DNA from: Agreia sp. COWG | Lineage (GTDB): Bacteria > Actinomycetota > Actinomycetes > Actinomycetales > Microbacteriaceae | Length of the DNA stretch: 64,000 nt | Reading direction: 5' to 3' | NCBI RefSeq assembly: GCF_904528075.1 | Contig: NZ_LR882035.1 | Span: 3,286,001-3,350,000 of the forward strand | Shown: positions 26,809 to 35,300 of the stretch, one piece after another | Layout: every line of letters starts with the position of its first letter | Numbering within the stretch: the first letter of the stretch is position 1 | Program-made: the position numbers and the translations under genes | Notes under the pieces: model-generated | Seen by the model: only the letters and a program-made list of their open reading frames with translations | What the model was told of the DNA's origin: nothing | Database searches by the model: none

Positions 26809-28191
26809 ATGAGCACCCTGTCACCCCAGCCCCTCAGCCCCCTCGACGGCCGCTACGCCTCCGCTGTCTCAGAGCTCGGCGTCTTTCTCTCTGAGGCCGG
26901 CCTCAACAGGGCCCGCATCCAGGTCGAGGTCGAATGGCTCATCTACCTCACAGACCATTCCCTGTTCGGCTCGCAGCCGATCGAGCTCGAGAAGCAGCGC
27001 CAGCTGCGCCAGCTCGCTCCAGACTTCGGTGACGACGAGGTGGCTGAGCTCGGCGCCCTCGAGGCGACCACGAAGCACGATGTGAAGGCCGTTGAGTACT
27101 TCGTGCGCAGCCGGCTCACCGAGCTCGACCTCGGCGAGATCGCCGAGCTCACCCACTTCGCGGCCACGAGCGAAGACATCAACAACCTCAGCTACGCGCT
27201 CGTCATCCGCGATGCCGTGACCGAGGTCTGGCTGCCCGCGTTCCGCGCCGTCATCGACGAGCTGCGCCGCCAGGCCGTGCTTTACCGCGACGACGCCATG
27301 CTCGCCCGCACCCACGGGCAGCCCGCGACTCCCACGACCATGGGCAAGGAGTTGGCCGTGACCGTGTACCGGCTGGAGCGCATCCGAAAGCAGGTCGAGG
27401 CCACCGACTACCTGGGCAAGTTCTCTGGTGCCACCGGCACGTTCGCCGCCCACCTCTCCGCCGACGCCGGCCTCGACTGGCAGGCCGCATCGCGCGACTT
27501 CGTCACCTCGCTCGGGCTCACCTGGAACCCGCTGACCACCCAGATCGAGTCGCACGACTGGCAGGCCGAGCTGTATTCCCAGGTCGCCCACGGCAACCGC
27601 ATCCTTCACAACCTGTGCACGGATGTGTGGACCTACATCTCGCTCGGCTACTTCACCCAGATTCCGGTCGCGGGCGCCACGGGCTCCTCGACCATGCCGC
27701 ACAAGATCAATCCCATCAAGTTCGAGAACGCCGAGGCCAACCTCGAGCTCTCATCGGCGCTGCTCGACTCGCTGTCGCAGACCCTCGTAACGAGCAGGCT
27801 GCAGCGCGACCTCACCGACTCCACCACGCAGCGCAACGTGGGAGTCGCCCTGGGCCACTCGCTGCTCGCGCTGTCGAACATCACCGCCGGGCTCGGCCAG
27901 ATCTCGCTGAATCGCGCGCTGCTCGCGGCCGATCTCGACACCAACTGGGAGGTGCTCGCCGAGGCGATCCAGACCGTCGTGCGTGCAGAGATCACCGCCG
28001 GGCGCTCCTCGATCACCGACCCCTACGCCCTGCTGAAAGAGCTCACCCGCGGAAAGCGCATCGGCGCCGCCGACCTCGCTGAGTTCGTGGGCGGCCTCGA
28101 CATCGGCGATGCCGCGAAAGAGCGGTTGCTGGCGCTCACCCCGCACAGCTACGTCGGCATCTCGTCGGCGCTGGTCGAACACATCCTGTAG
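26809..28191 (+). CDS. purB: Adenylosuccinate lyase
   Basis: A 460-aa enzyme from ATG 26809. It carries the fumarase/aspartase superfamily signature SSTMPHKINPIKFENAEAN around residues 293-311, plus ARTHGQPATPTTMGKE and TSEDINNLSYAL, all typical of the PurB family. It performs two steps of purine biosynthesis: cleavage of SAICAR to AICAR and of adenylosuccinate to AMP, each releasing fumarate, in the cytosol as a homotetramer. Length is normal for the bacterial enzyme. No other pur genes are nearby. Confidence 0.95.
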   Translation: MSTLSPQPLSPLDGRYASAVSELGVFLSEAGLNRARIQVEVEWLIYLTDHSLFGSQPIELEKQRQLRQLAPDFGDDEVAELGALEATTKHDVKAVEYFVRSRLTELDLGEIAELTHFAATSEDINNLSYALVIRDAVTEVWLPAFRAVIDELRRQAVLYRDDAMLARTHGQPATPTTMGKELAVTVYRLERIRKQVEATDYLGKFSGATGTFAAHLSADAGLDWQAASRDFVTSLGLTWNPLTTQIESHDWQAELYSQVAHGNRILHNLCTDVWTYISLGYFTQIPVAGATGSSTMPHKINPIKFENAEANLELSSALLDSLSQTLVTSRLQRDLTDSTTQRNVGVALGHSLLALSNITAGLGQISLNRALLAADLDTNWEVLAEAIQTVVRAEITAGRSSITDPYALLKELTRGKRIGAADLAEFVGGLDIGDAAKERLLALTPHSYVGISSALVEHIL

Positions 28192-28224
28192 CTCAGTGTT
28201 CACCTCGCGGTAGCCTTGAGGTCT

Positions 28225-28761
28225 ATGGCACACGACAGCGAGACCCCTTCCCACCACACCGCCTCGCTCGAGGAGCGCCTCCAGGCCGCCGTCGACGGTG
28301 AGGGCGAGGCCGCGGTGGCCCAGCGCTCCCGCTCGCTGCTCGAGGGCGGCTACGAGGGAGAAGAGTTCTTGCGCGTCGTCGGCGGACCGCACGCCGACGG
28401 CATCCTGGCCGGAGCCCCCTCGCTGTACTGGCCCGAGTTGTGGGGTGCGCGCGCGCTGAACTACGTGTGGTCGGATGCCGCCGCTCCCGCCGTGATCGCC
28501 GGCCTCGGCAATCAGGCGTGGCGGGTGCGCGAGATGTGCGCCAAGGTGTGCGCGCTGCGCGCGGTCGGAGACCCCTCCAGCCTCGCGGCGCTGACCACCG
28601 ACGACCACGCCCGGGTTCGCTCGGCCGCGGCCCGCGCTCTCGCGGTCGTCGGCGACTCGTCGAGCGAGGCTGTGCTCGAGGCCCTGCTGCGCGATTTCGA
28701 CAAAGAGGTGCGTCGCACGGCCCAGCAGTCCCTCAAGGCGCTCAAGCAGCGCCTGGCCTAG
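28225..28761 (+). CDS. HEAT-repeat protein, 178 aa
   Basis: ATG 28225 (MAHDSETPSHH) follows a short GAGG ribosome binding site; a TTG nine bases upstream is a less likely start. After an acidic N-terminal half containing an arginine-rich stretch, residues about 80-178 form HEAT-like helical pairs (VIAGLGNQAWRVREMCAKVCALRAVGD, VRSAAARALAVVGDSSSEAVLEALLRDFDKEVRRTAQQSL). Such repeats act as protein-binding scaffolds or lyase-like subunits; no catalytic motif is visible. It lies 33 bp after purB. Confidence 0.8.
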   Translation: MAHDSETPSHHTASLEERLQAAVDGEGEAAVAQRSRSLLEGGYEGEEFLRVVGGPHADGILAGAPSLYWPELWGARALNYVWSDAAAPAVIAGLGNQAWRVREMCAKVCALRAVGDPSSLAALTTDDHARVRSAAARALAVVGDSSSEAVLEALLRDFDKEVRRTAQQSLKALKQRLA

Positions 28762-28770
28762 GGCCTCTAC

Positions 28771-28881
28771 CTGACTGCGGCGCGACGCCGCTACCCGAGC
28801 GCTCGAGACGCAGCAAACGCCCCTTCGCTGCCGCAACGAACGTCGTTTTGCTGCACATGGACTGCGCCGTGGCGTAGTCAG
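28771..28881. terminator. Large imperfect palindrome between convergent genes
   Basis: Outer arms begin and end CTGACT/AGTCAG (15 of 21 positions match between 28771-28791 and 28861-28881). Inner arms GCAGCAAACG (28810-28819) and CGTTTTGCTGC (28844-28854) match with one bulged base. The element occupies most of the 203-bp gap between the HEAT gene and the small membrane gene, and is a probable bidirectional terminator. Confidence 0.5.
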
Positions 28882-28964
28882 CGGTGCCCGAGCGCGGCCG
28901 GTGACCGAGCGCGGCCTCGCCCGCGCGCAGCACAGAGTGCTAAGAGCTCGCTACGACCTCAACC

Positions 28965-29234
28965 TCAGTGCGCCGACGGCGGCGGAACGTCGCCGGGAAT
29001 GTCGGCGTCGGGGTCGTCGAGCTCGGTCTGCTCGTCTTTGTTGGGCTTGAAGGTGAGTACCAGCATGGCGGTCACCACGAGAACGACGATGAACGCGACG
29101 CCGAAGAAGATGAGCGCCAGCAACGGGGTGCGCGTCGACAGCAGCACGGCCAGACCCACGAAGAGGGCCATCACGGCGGCCAGGATGATCAGTTCCGCCG
29201 GGCGGAAGATGTCGCGCTTGGATGGTTGGGTCAC
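28965..29234 (-). CDS. Small membrane protein, 89 aa
   Basis: The start is GTG 29234, whose GTGA overlaps the TGA of the upstream gene. Two hydrophobic helices (LIILAAVMALFVGLAVLL and LALIFFGVAFIVVLVVTAMLVL) follow a basic N-terminus, and an acidic Pro-rich tail ends the chain. I recognise no family. Translational coupling with the DUF308-like gene suggests they act together in the membrane. Confidence 0.65.
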   Translation of the reverse strand: MTQPSKRDIFRPAELIILAAVMALFVGLAVLLSTRTPLLALIFFGVAFIVVLVVTAMLVLTFKPNKDEQTELDDPDADIPGDVPPPSAH

Positions 29235-29830
29235 GAGTTCTGCACCTGGCCGGTCACGGGTTCCTTTGTTATTGCAGCACCGGTCTGGGTGCCCCAGCGG
29301 AGCGACAGCCCCGCGATCACGAGATAGACACCGAGAACCACGCCATATGCTCCGAAGAGTCCGACGGCCACGAGGTCGGTGAGGGGAAGAAGCAAGAACA
29401 CCAGAGCCAGGACCGCGGTCAGCGAGCCGACGACGACCCAGTCTTTCGCGGGCGCCTGGCCGCGAGCACGCAGCCCGGTCACGAGCTCGAGGATGCCCGT
29501 GATCGCCGCGAAGACGCTCACGAGGTAGAGCAGAAAGCCGAGCCCGAAGCCCTGCAGACCCAGCGCGAGGGCTCCCGTGACGAACGCGACCGCCGATTGG
29601 GTCAGCAGCAGCGTGCGGCCGGTTCCGGTCGGCAGGGTGCGGTAGGTCAGAATGCCGGTGAGAAGACCGGATGCCACGGCGAAAGTTCCGAAGACCAGCA
29701 GCCCCACCACCGAGGAGTGGTTCGGGGTGAACGCCACCACGAGGGCCACGACGATCGCGGGAATCGCCCGGGCGATCGGCACACCCCAGTAGGGCGACTG
29801 CGCCTCGAGGCGAGTGGTCTGGGTGGTCAC
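29231..29830 (-). CDS. DUF308/HdeD-like membrane protein
   Basis: A 199-aa protein from GTG 29830 (VTTQTTRLEAQSPYWG), chosen to exclude a Gly/Arg-rich upstream extension without hydrophobic segments. Six hydrophobic helices are visible in a repeat of three, similar in layout to HdeD/DUF308 proteins known from acid-stress regulons. No catalytic motif is present. It overlaps the downstream 89-aa gene. The family assignment is by helix pattern only. Confidence 0.5.
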   Translation of the reverse strand: MTTQTTRLEAQSPYWGVPIARAIPAIVVALVVAFTPNHSSVVGLLVFGTFAVASGLLTGILTYRTLPTGTGRTLLLTQSAVAFVTGALALGLQGFGLGFLLYLVSVFAAITGILELVTGLRARGQAPAKDWVVVGSLTAVLALVFLLLPLTDLVAVGLFGAYGVVLGVYLVIAGLSLRWGTQTGAAITKEPVTGQVQNS

Positions 29831-30014
29831 CGCGCGGCCTGCTTTCCGGTTCGAGAACTGGATCAGTTTACCGCGCACGACCCTGGGGGTTCTCCTGCGT
29901 ACGCCCGAGTATGACGCCCGGCCGACGCTGCCCTCGCGCGTGATACACCATTGATGAGAAATTTTCGCTCCCGTGGCCCGAGAAGCGGTATATGGTCTAC
30001 TCACATTGAGAGTT

Positions 30015-30039
30015 GTGGTGCATCACCACCGACCGGTGG
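30015..30039 (+). promoter_or_regulatory. Two mutually exclusive hairpins in the leader of the ice-binding gene
   Basis: GTGGTG (30015-30020) can pair with CACCAC (30024-30029). Part of that right arm, CCACC (30026-30030), can instead pair with GGTGG (30035-30039). The two stems exclude each other. They lie 38 bases before ATG 30077. This could be an RNA switch, a thermosensor or chance. Confidence 0.35.
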
Positions 30040-30076
30040 GGGCGCCGATCTCTGACACCCTGAGGGGGCATGAGAA

Positions 30077-31273
30077 ATGTTCATTTCCAAGCTACACCAT
30101 CGAGCCGCAGCCGCCGGACTCGCGGGGCTTGCCATCGGGTGCGTCATGACCCTCGGGCTCGCCGGCTCCGCTCAGGCGGCCACGTCGCCCATCGACCTGG
30201 AGTCAGCCACCGGATACGCCGTGCTGGCAGGCTCCACCATCACAAACAGCGGGCCCACCGTGGTCACGGGCGATGTGGGGCTCAATCCCGGGTCGCAGAT
30301 CACGGGCTTCGAAGGCGCTCCATCCGGCGGTTTTGTGCCCGGCTCGGGCACTGCGCGCACTGATCCTGGTGTCGGCATCGCCAAACGCAGCCTTACCAAG
30401 GCCTACAACGCTGCCGCGAGCCAGACGCCGCAGCTCCCCTCCCTGGCAGAGCTCGCCGGGCAGAATCTCGGTCCCGGTGTGTACTCGGGCGGGGCCCTCA
30501 ACCTCGCGGCCGGCGGTCTGCTCACCCTGACCGGCGGTGCAGAGTCGGTATGGATCTTCCAGGCGTCGAGCTCCTTGGTCACCGGCGTTGGCAGCCAGAT
30601 TCAGGTCCTGGGCGGTGCGAGCGTCTGCAACGTCTACTGGCAGGTGGCCTCATCTGCCACGTTGGGAGGCGGATCGACGTTCGTAGGTACAGTCATGGCC
30701 CAGCAGGACATCAGCGCCGGTAACGCGGCCAACGTGCAGGGCCGACTGCTCGCGAGCACCGGAGCCGTCACCCTGCTCAACGACACGATCACAGCACCCC
30801 TCGGCTGCCCCAAGATCACCTCGGATGCACCGACGAGCGCCACGGCCGGAACGCCCTACAGCTACACGGTGACCGCCAGCGGCACACCCACCCCCACCTT
30901 CACGGTGTCGAGTGGCGCGCTGCCTACAGGCCTGACGCTCGACAGCACCACCGGTGTCATCAGTGGAACCCCGACGACTCCGGGTAGCAGCACCTTCACC
31001 ATCACGGCGACCAACTCGATCGACTCCGACTCCGAGACCTACACGGTGGTCACCGGATCGCCGACGCCCACCTCTCCGACAGACTCGGGCACACCCGGAA
31101 CACCGGGATCGCCGGGCACGCCCGGTGGTGGGGTTCCGTCTGGCGGAACCGGTAACGGCAACTCCCTCGCCGCGACCGGCCTCGATGCATCCGGCCTCGC
31201 TGCCGGAGCCGCAGCGCTGTTGGCTGTGGGGTTGGTCATGACCCTGCGCCTGACTCGCCGCCGCACGAGCTGA
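30077..31273 (+). CDS. DUF3494 ice-binding-like, sortase-anchored protein
   Basis: A 398-aa protein from ATG 30077, eight bases after GGGGG. Parts: signal peptide (1-36, ending SAQAA), DUF3494 ice-binding beta-solenoid domain (about 40-230; DLESATGYAVLAGSTITNSGPT, TVVTGDVGLNPGSQITGF, LPSLAELAGQNLGPGVYSGGALNLAAGGLLTL), a putative Ig-like (He_PIG) module (about 240-320; SGALPTGLTLDSTTGVISGTP), a Ser/Thr/Pro/Gly linker, LAATG sorting signal at 364, hydrophobic helix and RRRTS. In known family members this domain binds ice, although the family also contains members without proven ice binding, so function here is inferred. It may hold cells at ice or protect them in frost. A 17-bp terminator hairpin follows. 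Confidence 0.88.
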   Translation: MFISKLHHRAAAAGLAGLAIGCVMTLGLAGSAQAATSPIDLESATGYAVLAGSTITNSGPTVVTGDVGLNPGSQITGFEGAPSGGFVPGSGTARTDPGVGIAKRSLTKAYNAAASQTPQLPSLAELAGQNLGPGVYSGGALNLAAGGLLTLTGGAESVWIFQASSSLVTGVGSQIQVLGGASVCNVYWQVASSATLGGGSTFVGTVMAQQDISAGNAANVQGRLLASTGAVTLLNDTITAPLGCPKITSDAPTSATAGTPYSYTVTASGTPTPTFTVSSGALPTGLTLDSTTGVISGTPTTPGSSTFTITATNSIDSDSETYTVVTGSPTPTSPTDSGTPGTPGSPGTPGGGVPSGGTGNGNSLAATGLDASGLAAGAAALLAVGLVMTLRLTRRRTS

Positions 31274-31293
31274 CCGCAGCACACAGCACGCAT

Positions 31294-31331
31294 CGAGCGC
31301 GTCACTCTCCGTCAGGAGAGTGACGCGCTCG
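31294..31331. terminator. Perfect 17-bp terminator hairpin, bidirectional
   Basis: CGAGCGCGTCACTCTCC (31294-31310), loop GTCA, then the exact complement (31315-31331). It terminates the ice-binding gene. On the other strand the loop holds the stop codon (31312-31314) and the right arm is coding sequence of the convergent gene. Confidence 0.8.
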
Positions 31332-31785
31332 TCTGTATGTCGCGGATCTCGTTCCAGATGCGCGTGGCCTGCGTCGCAGTGGCCGTGCCGGTCACCTGCA
31401 CCAGGTCGAGCACCGGACCGTGGTCGACAAGAGCGAGGCGCACCGCCTGCAGCACGGTGCCGATGCGCGGGTCGGGGTAGCTGAACTCGATTCGGAAGCC
31501 GGCCTGCCCCAGCACCTCTGGCCTGTCCCTGCCCAAGACGGCGACGCCCTCGATCGAGGTGACCTTGTCGAGAACGGATGCGACGGCCGCGTCGAGCGTG
31601 TAGCCCGCGCCGTAGCGGGAGATCTCCACCACGACGTTCGGGCGGAATTCACCCTGCGGCACGACCTTGCCCGCGGCGAGAACGGCAGCCGTCGTCGAGA
31701 GGACGTGCCAGTCATCCGGCACGTCGAGCGAGACGATCGGCAGCGCGGGGGCATCCGCGCTGGGAAAGGTCAGTGTGCGGCTCAT
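31312..31785 (-). CDS. Small protein of the secretion locus, LpqN/DcrB-like, uncertain
   Basis: A 157-aa protein from ATG 31785 (MSRTLTFPSADAP), preceded by GAAAGG. It has no signal peptide. The fold by eye is a beta-rich domain: FRPNVVVEISRYGAGYTLDAAVASVLDKVTS and GFRIEFSYPDPRIGTVLQAVRLALVDHGP. The pattern resembles small LpqN/DcrB-like proteins found near type VII clusters, but similarity is only impressionistic. It is the last gene of the locus, after the WXG100 gene and a terminator hairpin, so it may be expressed weakly or from its own promoter. Function is unknown. Confidence 0.55.
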   Translation of the reverse strand: MSRTLTFPSADAPALPIVSLDVPDDWHVLSTTAAVLAAGKVVPQGEFRPNVVVEISRYGAGYTLDAAVASVLDKVTSIEGVAVLGRDRPEVLGQAGFRIEFSYPDPRIGTVLQAVRLALVDHGPVLDLVQVTGTATATQATRIWNEIRDIQTSASLS

Positions 31786-31848
31786 GGCCACCTTTCACGC
31801 AAGTACTGCTGGGGAAGAGATCCCACTGCTGACGACGGGGTGAGACAC

Positions 31849-31882
31849 CACGGGCGGGCGTCGATGTCGACGCCCGCCCGTG
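31849..31882 (-). terminator. Perfect 16-bp hairpin after the WXG100 gene
   Basis: CACGGGCGGGCGTCGA (31849-31864) and its exact complement (31867-31882) are separated by TG. It lies 28 bp past the WXG100 stop on the minus strand. It has no long T-run, so partial termination is expected before the last gene. Confidence 0.7.
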
Positions 31883-31909
31883 CTCGGCCGGATGAACCGG
31901 CGAGAAGTG

Positions 31910-32176
31910 CTAGTTGCTCGAGGTGCTCTCCTGGTCGGCAGCGTTCTTTGCTGCCTTCTGCGAGGCGTCCTCGAGTGCCGCGATGACCTGCTTGAGGGCG
32001 GCGGTGTGCGTGCCGCTCCACTCGCTGCGGAAGTTCTCCGCGTCGGGACCGGTCCACTGCACGCTCTGGAGCGCGGCGGTGAGCGAGGTCAGAATGGTCT
32101 GAACCTGCTGCGACTGCTGGTTGAGCTGCTTTCCGAGGCTGCGAACCTGGTCGACGTCAAGACCCCATACGGCCAT
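31910..32176 (-). CDS. WXG100 family ESAT-6-like protein
   Basis: 88 aa, ATG 32176 behind an AAGGAG site 9 bases upstream. Two helices are linked by WTG in VQWTGPDAENFRSEW at about residue 40-53, the hallmark of the WXG100 family of type VII secretion substrates. No signal peptide. No YxxxD/E signal is found in the short tail (ALEDASQKAAKNAADQESTSSN), so recognition would have to come from a partner or another feature. It is transcribed from its own promoter with the 18-bp palindrome and is the only WXG100 gene in the secretion cluster. Its substrate or structural role is not proven here. Confidence 0.88.
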   Translation of the reverse strand: MAVWGLDVDQVRSLGKQLNQQSQQVQTILTSLTAALQSVQWTGPDAENFRSEWSGTHTAALKQVIAALEDASQKAAKNAADQESTSSN

Positions 32177-32252
32177 GGTGTTCTCCTTTTTCTCAAATGC
32201 GAACCCGGTGTCTCCGGCCCCGCTACATCTCGTGAGTTGATCTCACGTGATG

Positions 32253-32299
32253 AGACTAGAACGAACCTCCACGGCCAGTCGATGGGGAGAACTCCCCAT
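32253..32299 (-). promoter_or_regulatory. WXG100 promoter with 18-bp palindrome
   Basis: ATGGGGAGAACTCCCCAT at 32282-32299 is a perfect palindrome apart from its central AA step. On the minus strand, TCGACT (-35-like, 32282-32277) and TAGTCT (-10-like, 32258-32253) follow with 18-bp spacing. The palindrome therefore abuts the -35 element, a placement suited to an activator or repressor. The remainder of 32177-32315 is the untranslated leader. Confidence 0.6.
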
Positions 32300-32315
32300 G
32301 CCCCCTCCGCGACGC

Positions 32316-35300
32316 TCACGAATCATGCTGGGCCACCTGCACCTTGGTGATGCGGCCCTGCTGCACGAGGAAGCCACGGCCCGGCGGAAGGTCTGCGCGG
32401 CGGAAGCGGCCGAGCGAGGTGCCGAGCAGGGTGTCGCCATCCAGCTCTCCCGGCACGAGCAGCAGACCGCGCTTGGCGCCCTTGAACGGCCCGGCGAGCG
32501 TCCAGGCCTGCGACCAGGTCGACGACTCGCTCTCGCTCACCACGAAGACCTCGTCGCGCAGGGCCCGCTTCACGAGCCTGTCGACGTCGTTCTCGGCGGG
32601 CGAGCCCGTGAGCTCACCGATGTTCTCGATGATGATGGCGAACGAGTCGGGCCTCAGTGTGCCCGCGTCGAGCTGCGCCCCGATGTCGTCGGCGAACGCC
32701 GCCACCTGCGACGGCTCGGAGATCGACATCGACCACAGCGGAAGGGGCGTGAGCGACGTCTTGCGCGGCGAGATGTGCACGAGCCGGATGCCGGGCTGCG
32801 CGCGGCGTAGCGCGGCAGCGAGGGTCGCGAGCGCGGTCGACCGGCCGCTGCCCGACGAACCGGCCACCATGAACGCACCGCGCGGCGCGATACCGATCGG
32901 CGCCAGGTCGTCGTCGCGCACGGCGATAACCGGAAGGGTGCCCGCTGTGATCGGCAGCGACGCCAGGGCGATGGAGTCGGCCAGCCGCTCGATGGCCGGT
33001 GCGGGCGGGATGCCCTGGCGGCGCATGGCCTCGGCCAGCTTGGCAACCTCGCGGGACTGGATGGCGACGTTCGCATCGGCACCGAGCACCGCGATCTGGA
33101 TCTCGTTGCCACCCATGAGCCCGCGCCCGGGGGGCGACGTGGCCGTGAGCGTGTCCTTCGGCACTCCTACCAGCGAGTAGTCGTCCTCGCTCGCGAGACG
33201 CAGCACCAGGCGGCGCTGGATGGTGGAGCCGAGCGACGCGGGAACCGAGTTGGGCCGGTCACCGGTGATCACGAAGTGCACGCCCACCTGGCGGCCGTCG
33301 CTGGCGATCTGCGAGAACGTGGTGAACCAGGCGGAGTGGCCTCCGAACTCGTATTGCTCGCGGAAGGCGGTGATGCCGTCGATGAGCACCAGGATGCGCG
33401 GCTCGGCGGGGGCATTGGCGATACGTCGATACTCGCCGATGCTGCCGGCCCGCACTGCCGAGTAGCGCACAGAGCGGTCGTCGACGGTGTCGCGCAGCAT
33501 CCGTAGCAGCCGGATGACGCGTTCCTGGTCGTCACCGTCGATGATGGCGCCCACGTGGGGCAGCTCCTCGAGCATGCTCAGACCGCTAGAACCGAAGTCG
33601 AGCCCGTAGACGTGCACGGGTCCGCCGCGAGGGGTGATCGCAGCGGCGACGGCTATCGTGCGCAGGGTTGCGCTCTTGCCCGAACCGCCGGTGCCGTAGA
33701 TGGCCATGTTGCCGTCGCGGTCGGGCTCGTAGAACACCGTCGGCTGGATCTGGTTCTCGGGCTCGTCGATCACGCCGAGCAGGAGGCGCTCGTCGTTGCG
33801 CGGGTTCGGAAGCAGCGAGAAGTCGTAGACGCTCGCGAGCTCGTCGAGCCACGGCTTGCGGGGGTCGGGAATATCGGCGCGGCGGGCGGCGGTGCGAATG
33901 GAGGTGACGAGCCGCGCGATGTCGTTCGGGCCCGGATCGGCCTCCTCTCTCGCTTCGATCTGAGGCACATCCCACTCGGCGCCGGCGCCGAAGTTCATCT
34001 CGCTGATGTCGATGCGCGGCCGCGGGGGCTCGTTGGTGGTCCAGCCTCCCGCGTATCCGGTCTGGAACGACGCGAGCCTGCCGGGGCCGGTCTTGGCGGC
34101 TCCCCGTCCGGGGATCGACTGGTCGAAATAGGCGGCCATGGGCGTGCCGAGAATGTCCGAGGAATCCTCGGCGTCGGCCATCCGGAGCGCGATGCGCAGG
34201 TTCGTGTTGGCGCGCAGGTTGTCCTTGATCACTCCGGCGGGGCGCTGGGTGGCCAGGATCAGGTGGAGGCCCAGTGAGCGACCGCGCTGGGCCACGTCGA
34301 CGACGCCGTCCACGAATTCCGGTACCTCCTGCACGAGGGCCGCGAACTCGTCGACCACGATCAACAGGCTCGGGGGGGTCTCGGGATCGCCGGTCTTCTC
34401 GAGCGACACCAGGTCTTTCGCCTTCTTGCGGTTGAGCAGGTGCTCCCGGTAGCGCAACTCGGCGCGCAGCGACGTGAGCGCGCGACGTACCAGGTGCGGC
34501 GACAGATCGGTGACGAGCCCCACGGTGTGGGGGAGCGCGACGCAGTCGGCGAAGGCCGCGCCGCCCTTGTAGTCGATGAACAGGAAGGTGGCCCGGTCGG
34601 GGGAGTGGGCTGCCGCCATGCCGAGAACCCAGGACTGCAAGAACTCGCTCTTGCCGGCACCGGTCGTTCCGCCGACGAGGGCGTGCGGGCCCTGGTTGCG
34701 GATGTCCAGATAGAACGGCTCCGTGCCGCTGTGGCCGACGAGCGCGCGCAGCGACCCCTCCTTCTTGCGGCGCACGGGCGGCGAGCCGTCGCGCACGGCG
34801 ATCGAGTTGCTCTCGCGCCAGCGCTCCACGACGGTGTCGGGCTCGTCGGCGAGCTCGGGGCCGACCAGCGAGAGGTACGACACCGTGCGGGGCAGATCGG
34901 ACTCGTCGTCGATCGGCGATCCCACGTCGACCACGGGGGCCAGGTGCCGGGCGTAGCTGTGCGCGGCCTCGAGCTCCACGGTCTCGCAAGCCACGGGGAA
35001 GGTATGCTCGCCGAGCCGCACCTGGCCCACGGTGCCGCCCTGCACATCCGAATCGAGGCTGACGAAGCTGCGGCAGGCGGCGGGAAGATGGGCAATGGAT
35101 GGCGCCGACCACACGACATGCACATTCGCGTCGGCGCCTCGCTCCACGAGGCGGTTGAGCCGGCCCCGGTCGACCGGGGCATCGTCTTCGATCACCACGA
35201 TCACGGCGGGGGTGATCGGCAGGGGAACGTCGCTTTGGTCGTCTTTCTTCTTGCGCACGTCGGGGTTCTCAAGGGCCCCACGAGCGCTCGGCGCCTCTGA

